Below, in pieces: positions 18,376 to 26,532 of a stretch of DNA of 64,000 nucleotides. Position numbers and translations under genes: made by a program. This stretch comes from Pseudomonadota bacterium (GTDB lineage: Bacteria > Pseudomonadota > Gammaproteobacteria > Xanthomonadales > Rhodanobacteraceae), in contig JAKQJM010000128.1 in the NCBI GenBank assembly GCA_029561145.1, positions 1-64,000 of the forward strand, given 5' to 3'. Every line of letters begins with the position of its first letter. Within the stretch, counting starts at the first letter, position 1. Below the pieces are notes generated by a model. That model searched no databases, was not told the origin of the DNA, and worked only from the letters and a program-made list of their open reading frames with translations.

Positions 18376-20199
18376 ATGCGCACCGGACACTTCCGCCGCA
18401 ATGCCCTGACCAGCGCCCTGGCTGCGACGCTCGCACTGATCGCGCCTGCCCTGCACGCGCAGGGCGGCAGCGTATCCATCGGTTGGCTGCAGCTGATCGG
18501 CCTGATCCCCGCTCCTGCCTACGATCCCTACGAATCCCAGATCCCGCGGCGACGTCCCGGCCATCCGCCCGAAGCCCTGCCGATGTGGGTAGAGCAGAAT
18601 CCCGATGCGCTGAATCCCGCGCCGGTCGATCAGGTGGGCAATTTCGTGCCGGTACCGGATCGTTGGCGCATCATGGAATCGCTCGGCGTCAACACGCCGT
18701 GGTACGACCCGTACAACCAGAACGTCCTGAAGGGCGACAAGCCGATGTTCGGCGACTCGTGGTTCTTCTCGATGACCGGCATCTCCGACACCCTGCTTGA
18801 GCCGCGCGGGATTCCGACCCCGGTTGGCCCGCAGTCCGGGCCGGACGCGGGGTCGAATGACGTGCTCGGCAATACCGACCAGCTGATTTTCGCGCAGACG
18901 GCCATCACCAGTTTCCTGCTCTATGAAGGCGACACCTCGTTCAAGCCACCCGATATCGAATTCAAGGCCACGCTCGCTTTCAACTACAACCGCGTTCGCA
19001 CCGAGGAAGTTCGTGCGCTGCAGGTCGATCCGACCTACGGCAGGACGCGCGACGATGGTTTTGTCGGGGTGCAGGAACTGTTCGTCACCAAGGATCTGCG
19101 CACGGTGTCGGCGCGCTACGACGTCGACGAGGTTCGCGTCGGCATCCAGCCATTTTCGTCGGATTTCCGCGGATTCCTGTTTCAGGACAACCAGCTCGGC
19201 GTGCGCTTCTTCGGCAACCGTGACAACAACTACTGGCAATACAACCTGGCCTGGTTCCGCCGTCTCGAGAAGGACATCAATTCAGGCCTGAACGACCTGA
19301 GCAAGGGTCCGCGCAAGGACGATGTCTTCCTCGCCAGCCTGTATCGTCAGGATTTCCCGTTCACCGGATTCGTTTCGCAGGCGATCTTCGCCTACAACCG
19401 CAATCGCGAGGATTCGAGTTTCTACGACTCGAACGGCTTCATCCAGCGTCCCGCCGCGATCGGCCGCGAGTTTCCGCGCACCTACGATGTCGGCTATCTC
19501 GGCTACAACGGTGACGGCCATTTCGGACGACTCAACCTGACCGTCTCCGCGTACGCCGTCGTCGGCAAGCAGAAGCCCGGCGTCTTCGTGGCGCAGGACA
19601 CCGATGTGCGTGCCGGATTCCTGGCCGCCGAAGCATCGATGGATTTCGACTGGATTCGCCTGCGCGGTTCACTCGCCTGGGCCAGTGGCGACGACGATGC
19701 CTACGACGACCGCTCGACCGGTTACGACGCGATCTTCGAGAATCCGATTTTCGCCGGCGCCGATACGAGCTACTGGATCCGCCAGAACCTGCCCCTGATC
19801 GGTGGCGGTGGCGTGGCGCTTGCCGGACGCAACGGCCTGCTCGCGAACCTGCATTCATCGAAGGAGCAGGGTCAGTCGAACTTCGACAATCCCGGCCTGC
19901 AGTTGATCGGGATCGGCGCCGATTTCGACGTCACCCCGCAGTCGCGCATCTCGACCAACATCAACGAGCTCTGGTTCGACGACACGGAAATCCTCAAGGT
20001 CGCGCGCGCGACTGCGGATGTCGGGCGCAACATCGGCACCGATCTGTCCGTGGCGTGGACATGGCGGCCGCAAGACACGCAGAACATCATCCTGCGACTG
20101 TCGGCTGCCACCCTGCTGCCTGGCCAGGCGCTCAAGGATCTCTACGGTACCGACACCCGCTACTACACGGTGCTCGGCAACATGATTTTCACTTACTGA
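18376..20199 (+). CDS. Outer-membrane beta-barrel protein of the cytochrome cluster
   Basis: A 607-residue protein with a signal peptide (cleavage near ALHAQG, residues ~25-29) and many short amphipathic strands rich in Tyr, Phe and Asn separated by Asp/Gly loops, ending in the aromatic residue Tyr (MIFTY). These are marks of an outer-membrane beta-barrel. No CxxCH motif. It lies between the lipoprotein (1 bp gap) and the secreted decaheme protein (16 bp gap). By analogy with porin-cytochrome conduits such as MtrAB, it may house or dock a multiheme cytochrome in the outer membrane. I do not recognise MtrB-type signatures, so the parallel is functional inference. The start is the ATG at 18376, which gives a clean signal peptide. 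Confidence 0.75.
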   Translation: MRTGHFRRNALTSALAATLALIAPALHAQGGSVSIGWLQLIGLIPAPAYDPYESQIPRRRPGHPPEALPMWVEQNPDALNPAPVDQVGNFVPVPDRWRIMESLGVNTPWYDPYNQNVLKGDKPMFGDSWFFSMTGISDTLLEPRGIPTPVGPQSGPDAGSNDVLGNTDQLIFAQTAITSFLLYEGDTSFKPPDIEFKATLAFNYNRVRTEEVRALQVDPTYGRTRDDGFVGVQELFVTKDLRTVSARYDVDEVRVGIQPFSSDFRGFLFQDNQLGVRFFGNRDNNYWQYNLAWFRRLEKDINSGLNDLSKGPRKDDVFLASLYRQDFPFTGFVSQAIFAYNRNREDSSFYDSNGFIQRPAAIGREFPRTYDVGYLGYNGDGHFGRLNLTVSAYAVVGKQKPGVFVAQDTDVRAGFLAAEASMDFDWIRLRGSLAWASGDDDAYDDRSTGYDAIFENPIFAGADTSYWIRQNLPLIGGGGVALAGRNGLLANLHSSKEQGQSNFDNPGLQLIGIGADFDVTPQSRISTNINELWFDDTEILKVARATADVGRNIGTDLSVAWTWRPQDTQNIILRLSAATLLPGQALKDLYGTDTRYYTVLGNMIFTY

Positions 20200-20215
20200 G
20201 GGGGCGCGCAGGACA

Positions 20216-23200
20216 ATGAAGCGATCCATCGCTGCCATCTTGCTGGTCGTCTGCCTGCCGTTGGCCGGAGCGGCCTGGGCCTCCGGCGAAAAAGCCGAAC
20301 GCATCGAGCGCGACTACGTTACCGCTCCGAACGCGCCTGCATTCCAGACCTGGGATCAGGCCGACGAGAAGTCACGCGGCTGCATCAGCTGTCATACCGA
20401 AAGCGACCGCAAGACCATGCATGCCAGTTCAGCGGTCGTGCTCGGCTGCACCGACTGTCACGGTGGCAATGCCAGCGTCAGTGTCGCCGCCGGTGAACGC
20501 GAAGGCGTCGGCTACCGCGATGCGATCGACAGGGCGCACGTGCTGCCACGCTATCCATCGCGATGGGAATCCAGCGCGAACCCCGAGCGCAGCTATACCT
20601 GGCTGTTGCAGGAATCGCCCGAGTTCGTGCGTTTCATCAACCCTGGCGATCTTCGCATCGCCCGCGAAGCCTGTGGCGCATGCCACTTGCCGGTTATCCA
20701 GGCCAATGAAAAGAGCCTGATGGCCAACGCCGCGATGTTCTGGGGTGCCGCGGCGTACAACAACGGCATCCTGCCGTTCAAGCATTCGATACTCGGCGAG
20801 GCCTACAACCGCGAAGGCGAGGCAGTCAGCGTCGACAACGGCATTCCGAATGATGCGACGATGGACGCGCACGGCGTGCTGCCGAAGATCAGCCCGATGC
20901 CATCATGGGAAACCGTGCCACCCGGCGACGTGTTCCGCATCTTCGAGCGCGGTGGCCGCAACGTGAACAATGTGTTCGCCGAACTCGGCCTGCCCAACGA
21001 ATTCGGCCAGTTGCAGAAACTCGAGGAACCCGGCCGCCCGGATATCCGCCAGTCTTTCCGCGGTCCCGGTACGGCCCTGCGCGTCTCGATCCCGGTTCTC
21101 AACATCCACAAGACCCGGCTCAACGATCCGTTCATCTGGATGCTCGGCACCAATGACAATCCGGGCGACTTCCGTTCGTCCGGTTGCAGTTCCTGCCATG
21201 TCGTCTATGCCAATGATCGCGATCCGCGACATTCGGCGATCTACGCGAAATTCGGCAACATGGGCATGAGCCAGCAGGTCGATCCGACGATTCCGAAGGA
21301 TCAACCCGGCCATCCGCTCAAGCACGAGTTCACAAGGCAGATCCCGACCAGCCAGTGCATGATCTGCCACATGCATCAACCGAACATGTTCATCAACACG
21401 ATGCTCGGTTACACGATGTGGGACTACGAGTCCGATGCTCCGTTCATGTGGCCGGAGAAGCAGCAATATCCCGATGCCGAAAAGATGCGCAAGATCCTCG
21501 ATCGCAATCCCGAGGAAGCATCGATCCGCGGCAAGTGGGGCGATCTCGAGTTCGCCAAGGACGTTTCGCTGCTCAACCCGCAACTCAAGGACACGCAGTT
21601 TGCCGACTATCACGGCCATGGCTGGAATTTCCGTGGCGTCTACAAGCGCGATCGGAAAGGCAACCTGCTCGACAAGGTCGGCACCAAGATCGCCGACGAT
21701 GATCCGGACAAATGGAAAAAGGGCGTGCACCTTTCCTCGATTCACGTCGACGTCGGCATGCAGTGTGTCGATTGCCATTTTGCCCAGGACAACCATGGCA
21801 ACGGTTACCTGAAGGCCGAAGTCATGGGTGCGGTCGAGATCCAGTGCCAGGATTGCCACGGCACGGCCGACGAATTGCCCACGTTGAAGACGTCCGGGCC
21901 CGCGGCATCGAAGACGGGCAAGGACCTGCTCCTGATCCGCAACCCGGATGGCAAGAAACGTTTCGAGTGGGTCGGCGACCGGCTGATCCAGCGTTCGGCA
22001 GTGACGCCGGATCTCGAATGGACGATGTCCCTGGTCAAGAACACGACCGATCCGCTGTCGGGCACCTACAACCCGAAGGCCACGCGCGCCCACACGATGG
22101 CGATGGGAACCGACCAGCTCAAGTGGGGCGCGGATGTCCCGCGCGACCAGCGTGCGCACAGCGAGGACAAGATGCTGTGCTATTCCTGCCATACCTCATG
22201 GACGACGAGCTGCGGCGGCTGCCACCTGCCGATCCAGGCCAACTGGAAGACTGAAAAGCACAAGTACGAGGGGGGGTTCACGCGCAACTTCGCCACCTAC
22301 AACCCGCAGGTCGCCCGCGACGAGATGTTCTTCCTCGGCAAGCATGGCGACATCAAGGGCGGCAAGATCGCGCCGGTGCGTTCATCCTCCGCGCTGGTCC
22401 TTTCATCGACCAACATCAACCGCGAGAAGATCTACATCCAGCAGCCACCGGTTTCCGCATCCGGCTACAGCTCGCAGGCGTTCGCGACGCACTACCCGCA
22501 TACCGAGCGCAAGACCGAGACCAAGGACTGCGAGGACTGCCATCTGTCCAAGGCCAATGACAACAACGCGATCATGGCCCAGTTGCTCCTGTTTGGTACC
22601 AAGTTCATCGACTTCGTCGGCTACAACGCGTGGGTCGGAGGCGACGGCCAGATCAGCGCCGTGCAGGTGACCGAATGGGATGAACCGCAGGCGGTGATTG
22701 GCAGCTACCTGCAACGCTACGCGTATCCGGACTGGTATGCGGAGCATCAGAAGCGCGATCTCCAGTTGCAGCACGCGCAGAAGCACTCGGCCGGCACCGC
22801 CAACTGCATCCAGCTTCGCGGCGAGTACCTGTTTGTCGCCGAGGGCAGCAAGGGCGCGCGCGTCTACGACGTTGCGAGTATCGCCAACAAGGGCGTATCA
22901 CAGAAGATCATCACGGCTCCCGCCTCGCCGCTTGGCCAGGACACCGCGATTGCGTCGAAGAATGCGACCTGCATCGCGCTGGCGACGACACAGCCGGTCG
23001 CGCCCGAGCGCAACACCGGCGAGCTGATGCGTGACAAGAACCGCGAACAGCCGATGCATCCGGTCTACAAGTACGCCTTCATCACCGATGCCGAGGAAGG
23101 CCTGATCGCGACCGACGTCGAAACGCTGGCGAACCGCGAACCGCGCGACAACTTCCTCGACCGCGCGATGACCTGGAACGAGAACGGCGTGCTCAACGGC

Positions 23201-24019
23201 GCGCGTCATCTCGCCATCGCCGGCACGACTTTCTACGTTGCCACCGATGCCGGCATCGTGATCCTCGATCTCGATGATCCTCTGAAACCCCGCTACGTGA
23301 AGACGATTCCGATCGCCGATGCGCGTGCCAGCCAGGTCCAGTTCCGCTACATGTTCGTCACCGCGAAGGATGGCCTGCATGTGGTCGATGTGACCCGGCC
23401 GGAGGATGCCCGCGAAGTCGCCGGGGCGATGCTGCCGCTGCGCGATGCGCACAAGCTGCACGTCGCACGTACGTACGCCTACATTGCCAATGGCACTGAC
23501 GGGCTGGCCATCGTCGATGTGACCAATCCGGAGCATCCGAAGCTGTACGAGATGTTCACGGCCGACGGCAAGATCAACGATGCCCGCGATGTGATCGTCG
23601 GCACCACGAACGCTTCGTTGTTCGCCTACGTTGCCGACGGCGCCAACGGACTCAAGGTCATCCAGCTGACATCTCCTGAATCGCAACCGAAGTTCTACGG
23701 CTTCGCTCCGGATCCGAAGCCGCAACTGATCGCCTGGTATGCGACCGGAAAGCCGGCGCTGTCACTCTCGCGCGGCCTGGAGCGTGATCGCGCGGTCGAC
23801 GAGACCGGGCACCAGGTTGCAGTATTCGGCCGCATCGGCGCACGTCCGTTCACGCTTGAGGAAATGCGCCGGCTTTTCCTCAGGAATGACGGAACGCCGT
23901 GGTATGTCAGCAACCGCGTCGATGACAACGAAACCACCGCGACGACGTCAACGGATGGCAGGAACCACGCCCCTTCGGAGACAGCAAGCAAGCCCGTTGC
24001 CGCTGGCTCGCCCCACTAG
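20216..24019 (+). CDS. Large secreted decaheme cytochrome c with LVIVD-type repeats
   Basis: A 1267-residue protein with a signal peptide (residues 1-23, ending AAWASG). Ten CxxCH motifs lie between residues 56 and 776: CISCH, CTDCH, CGACH, CSSCH, CMICH, CVDCH, CQDCH, CYSCH, CGGCH and CEDCH, with long loops between. From about 850 to 1180 are LVIVD-type repeats (VYDVASIAN, IVILDLDDPLKPRYV, HVVDVTRPEDAREV, LAIVDVTNPEHPKLYEM, VIQLTSPESQPKFYG), which usually build a beta-propeller. The protein is periplasmic or exposed at the surface with the preceding barrel. A Pro/Thr-rich tail ends it. It could be the terminal reductase or outer electron carrier of the cluster; the substrate is unknown. Confidence 0.88.
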   Translation: MKRSIAAILLVVCLPLAGAAWASGEKAERIERDYVTAPNAPAFQTWDQADEKSRGCISCHTESDRKTMHASSAVVLGCTDCHGGNASVSVAAGEREGVGYRDAIDRAHVLPRYPSRWESSANPERSYTWLLQESPEFVRFINPGDLRIAREACGACHLPVIQANEKSLMANAAMFWGAAAYNNGILPFKHSILGEAYNREGEAVSVDNGIPNDATMDAHGVLPKISPMPSWETVPPGDVFRIFERGGRNVNNVFAELGLPNEFGQLQKLEEPGRPDIRQSFRGPGTALRVSIPVLNIHKTRLNDPFIWMLGTNDNPGDFRSSGCSSCHVVYANDRDPRHSAIYAKFGNMGMSQQVDPTIPKDQPGHPLKHEFTRQIPTSQCMICHMHQPNMFINTMLGYTMWDYESDAPFMWPEKQQYPDAEKMRKILDRNPEEASIRGKWGDLEFAKDVSLLNPQLKDTQFADYHGHGWNFRGVYKRDRKGNLLDKVGTKIADDDPDKWKKGVHLSSIHVDVGMQCVDCHFAQDNHGNGYLKAEVMGAVEIQCQDCHGTADELPTLKTSGPAASKTGKDLLLIRNPDGKKRFEWVGDRLIQRSAVTPDLEWTMSLVKNTTDPLSGTYNPKATRAHTMAMGTDQLKWGADVPRDQRAHSEDKMLCYSCHTSWTTSCGGCHLPIQANWKTEKHKYEGGFTRNFATYNPQVARDEMFFLGKHGDIKGGKIAPVRSSSALVLSSTNINREKIYIQQPPVSASGYSSQAFATHYPHTERKTETKDCEDCHLSKANDNNAIMAQLLLFGTKFIDFVGYNAWVGGDGQISAVQVTEWDEPQAVIGSYLQRYAYPDWYAEHQKRDLQLQHAQKHSAGTANCIQLRGEYLFVAEGSKGARVYDVASIANKGVSQKIITAPASPLGQDTAIASKNATCIALATTQPVAPERNTGELMRDKNREQPMHPVYKYAFITDAEEGLIATDVETLANREPRDNFLDRAMTWNENGVLNGARHLAIAGTTFYVATDAGIVILDLDDPLKPRYVKTIPIADARASQVQFRYMFVTAKDGLHVVDVTRPEDAREVAGAMLPLRDAHKLHVARTYAYIANGTDGLAIVDVTNPEHPKLYEMFTADGKINDARDVIVGTTNASLFAYVADGANGLKVIQLTSPESQPKFYGFAPDPKPQLIAWYATGKPALSLSRGLERDRAVDETGHQVAVFGRIGARPFTLEEMRRLFLRNDGTPWYVSNRVDDNETTATTSTDGRNHAPSETASKPVAAGSPH

Positions 24020-24027
24020 GAATGGAT

Positions 24028-24053
24028 ATGGCTCGCCCATGCAGGCGAGCCAT
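24028..24053 (+). terminator. Hairpin after the decaheme gene, possible terminator
   Basis: ATGGCTCGCC, a 6-nt loop CATGCA, then GGCGAGCCAT form a perfect 10-bp stem starting 8 bp after the stop of the large cytochrome gene. There is no T-run after it, so it may be a weak terminator or an mRNA 3'-end stabiliser. It ends 10 bp before the next start codon. Confidence 0.5.
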
Positions 24054-24063
24054 GCTTCCAGCC

Positions 24064-24552
24064 ATGTCCGACCCTCGCAATCTCTCGACGATCGAACGCT
24101 ATTTCTCGGCGTTCGCGTCGCGTGACGGAAAGGCCATGAGTGATTGCTACGCTCCCGACGCGCGCTTTCGCGATCCCGTGTTCGAACTTCGCGGCGCGGA
24201 AATCGGCGCGATGTGGCAAATGCTTTGTTCGCGCGCAACCGACCTGCGCATCGAATCGTCCAATCTTCGGGCGGGCGAGAGCGACGGCAGCGCGGACTGG
24301 CAGGCCTGGTACACGTTCTCGGCGACAGGACGGGCAGTCCACAACGTGGTCAGTTCACGGTTCCGCCTTGCGCAGGGCCGCATCGTCGAACAAACCGATC
24401 ATTTCCCTTTCTGGCGCTGGTCTCGACAGGCCCTAGGCATGCCCGGCCTGCTGCTTGGCTGGACACCGCTGATCAGGAACAAGGTCCGACAGACTGCGCG
24501 CGCATCACTCGCGCATTACATGAAATCCGGGCAATCCAAATATCAGGGCTGA
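24064..24552 (+). CDS. NTF2/SnoaL-like protein
   Basis: A 162-residue protein with the cone-shaped NTF2/SnoaL-like pattern: an N-terminal helix (TIERYFSAFASRDGKAMSDCY), APDARFRDPVFELRG, then beta strands ending in RIVEQTDHFPFWRW. Family members bind small hydrophobic ligands or act as isomerases and hydrolases; no substrate can be named. The ATG at 24064 is chosen because the frame upstream runs through the hairpin after the cytochrome operon. A start at 24022 is possible but would put the hairpin in the coding region. It is probably not part of the redox operon. Confidence 0.75.
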   Translation: MSDPRNLSTIERYFSAFASRDGKAMSDCYAPDARFRDPVFELRGAEIGAMWQMLCSRATDLRIESSNLRAGESDGSADWQAWYTFSATGRAVHNVVSSRFRLAQGRIVEQTDHFPFWRWSRQALGMPGLLLGWTPLIRNKVRQTARASLAHYMKSGQSKYQG

Positions 24553-24595
24553 GCCCACCCCACTCCATTCACGAAGTCGCGGCTAAACTCCCCGC

Positions 24596-26050
24596 ATGCC
24601 TGCCCTGCCCGATTTCAAGCGTGACAATCCTGTGCACGACCCGGTTCGGCTGCTGGCCGCACAGGTACTCAGTCGTGCGGCTGGCGCGCCACTCATCGCC
24701 GGAAACAGCGTTGATCTGTTGATCGACGCCGAGCGCAATTTCGAGGTCTGGCGCGAGGCGATCCGGACGGCACGATCGAGCATCTTGTTCGAAAACTACA
24801 TCTTCAGGGATGACGAAGTCGCACGAGGCATGCGCGACCTCCTCGTCGACCGTGCAAAGGACGGCGTCAGTGTCCATGTAGTGCGCGACTGGCTGGGCTG
24901 CCTGGGGCAGTCTCCGCAGCGATTCTGGCAGCCGCTGGTCGAGGCTGGCGGTGAAGTCCGCACCTACAACCGCCCGGACATCGGCAGTCCGCTGGGCTGG
25001 CTCTCGCGCGACCATCGCAAGCTGCTCGTGATCGACGACAGCGTGGGTTTTGTCGGCGGCATCTGCGTCAGCGCGAAATGGCTGGGGGACGCCGGCAAGG
25101 GCATTGCACCCTGGCGCGATACCGTTGTCGCGGTGCGTGGACCGGCGGTCCCCGAGCTTCGACTCGCCTTCGCCGATACCTGGGTGCGCCTCGGCTCGCC
25201 GCTGACCGCTGAATTGCGAGGCGACGATTCCACCATCGCATCGGTGGGCGAGGTCGATCTGCGCGTCATCGCCACCATTCCGAATGCGGCAGGTCTCTAT
25301 CGTCTCGACCAGATGATTGCTGCAATGGCCGAATCCAGGCTCTGGTTGACCGATGCCTATTTCGTTGGCATTGCGCCGTATGTGCAGGCCCTGTCGTCCG
25401 CTGCCAGGGACGGTGTCGACGTGCGTTTGCTGGTGCCAGGAACCAGCGACATTCCCGCCATCGGCGGCCTTTCGCGCGCCGGATATCGCCCTCTGCTGGA
25501 AGCCGGTGTTCGCGTGTTCGAGTGGAATGGCTCGATGCTCCACGCGAAAACCGCAGTCGCCGATGGCCGCTGGGCGCGCGTAGGCTCGTCGAACCTCAAT
25601 CTGTCCAGCTGGATCGGAAACTGTGAACTCGACGTCGCAATCGAGAACCGGCCGTTTGCCGAACGGATGGAACTCCAGTACGAATCCGACCTCGGCAATG
25701 CAACCGAGATCGTCCTCGGTGCACGGCAGCGCGTCCGGCGCAACGCGGTGCAGGCACTGCCCAGACGGCGTGTCCGTGGCGGCAGTTCAGGGCGTGCCGC
25801 CGCGGGCGCACTGCGACTCGCCAACACGATGAGCGCGGCGATGACCAATCGTCGCGTGCTGGGACCCGCCGAATCCACCTCGCTGGGCACTGGCGCGTTC
25901 GTGCTGGCAGTCATTGCACTCGCCGCTTTCCTCGTTCCGCGCCTGGTCGCCTGGCCCGTCGGTGCACTTGCCGCCTGGTTTGCCGTTGTCTTCGTCGGTC
26001 GCTACGTCATCGCACGGCGGCGGATCAAATCCGCTGGCAAGCCCGACTGA
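24596..26050 (+). CDS. Phospholipase D/cardiolipin synthase-like protein
   Basis: A 484-residue protein with two HKD motifs, His140 (DHRKLLVIDDSVGFVGG) and His316 (LHAKTAVADGRWARVGSSN), each followed by the expected Asp and Gly/Ser-Asn residues. This is the phospholipase D superfamily arrangement used by cardiolipin synthases ClsA/ClsB to transfer a phosphatidyl group to phosphatidylglycerol. Unlike ClsA, it has its two hydrophobic helices at the C-terminus (~430-470) instead of the N-terminus, so it is closer to ClsB or YwiE types with an added anchor. It is 43 bp downstream of the NTF2-like gene. Confidence 0.85.
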   Translation: MPALPDFKRDNPVHDPVRLLAAQVLSRAAGAPLIAGNSVDLLIDAERNFEVWREAIRTARSSILFENYIFRDDEVARGMRDLLVDRAKDGVSVHVVRDWLGCLGQSPQRFWQPLVEAGGEVRTYNRPDIGSPLGWLSRDHRKLLVIDDSVGFVGGICVSAKWLGDAGKGIAPWRDTVVAVRGPAVPELRLAFADTWVRLGSPLTAELRGDDSTIASVGEVDLRVIATIPNAAGLYRLDQMIAAMAESRLWLTDAYFVGIAPYVQALSSAARDGVDVRLLVPGTSDIPAIGGLSRAGYRPLLEAGVRVFEWNGSMLHAKTAVADGRWARVGSSNLNLSSWIGNCELDVAIENRPFAERMELQYESDLGNATEIVLGARQRVRRNAVQALPRRRVRGGSSGRAAAGALRLANTMSAAMTNRRVLGPAESTSLGTGAFVLAVIALAAFLVPRLVAWPVGALAAWFAVVFVGRYVIARRRIKSAGKPD

Positions 26051-26076
26051 CATCTCAACACCCCGCAAATCCGGAA

Positions 26077-26532
26077 TCAGTCCTTGGGCGGCAACACGAC
26101 GATCGTCAACCAGAAGTTCTCGATGTTGCGCACGACGTCCATGAAATTCTCGAATCCGACCGGCTTTGTGATGTAGCAGTTGGCGTGCGAGTCGTACGCA
26201 CTGAGCAGGTCCTTTTCCGCTCGCGAACTGGTCAGTACGACAACCGGAATCTGTTTCAGCTCGGCATCGGACTTGATCTCCGCGAGTACCTCGCGGCCGT
26301 CCAGCCGCGGCAGGTTGAGGTCGAGCAGGATCAGGTCCGGCCGCGGCGCCTCCGCATACTCCTGCTCCCGGCGCAGGAAGCGCAATGCATGTTCGCCGTC
26401 ATTGACGACGTGCAGGCGATTGCGAATCCTGCCTTCCTTGAGCGCCTCGCGCGTCAATCGGACATCGCCCTCGTTGTCTTCGACCAGCAGGATCTCGACG
26501 ACCCGATTGACCGATCCAGTGCCTGAATTCAT
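26077..26532 (-). CDS. Single-domain response regulator (Rcp1-like)
   Basis: A 151-residue receiver domain: acidic pair EDNEGD, phospho-acceptor Asp in [13 protein letters not shown], Thr/Ser in VVLTSS, Lys in YITKPVG. There is no output domain. Rcp1-type regulators are phosphorylated by phytochrome-like histidine kinases and pass phosphate on or bind partners. The start codon overlaps the stop of the upstream kinase gene (ATGA), so the two are translationally coupled and the kinase is its likely partner. The sequence is close to the first receiver of the REC-REC-GGDEF-EAL protein in the same operon, including the end [10 protein letters not shown] versus FWLSVVSLPE. Confidence 0.92.
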   Translation of the reverse strand: MNSGTGSVNRVVEILLVEDNEGDVRLTREALKEGRIRNRLHVVNDGEHALRFLRREQEYAEAPRPDLILLDLNLPRLDGREVLAEIKSDAELKQIPVVVLTSSRAEKDLLSAYDSHANCYITKPVGFENFMDVVRNIENFWLTIVVLPPKD

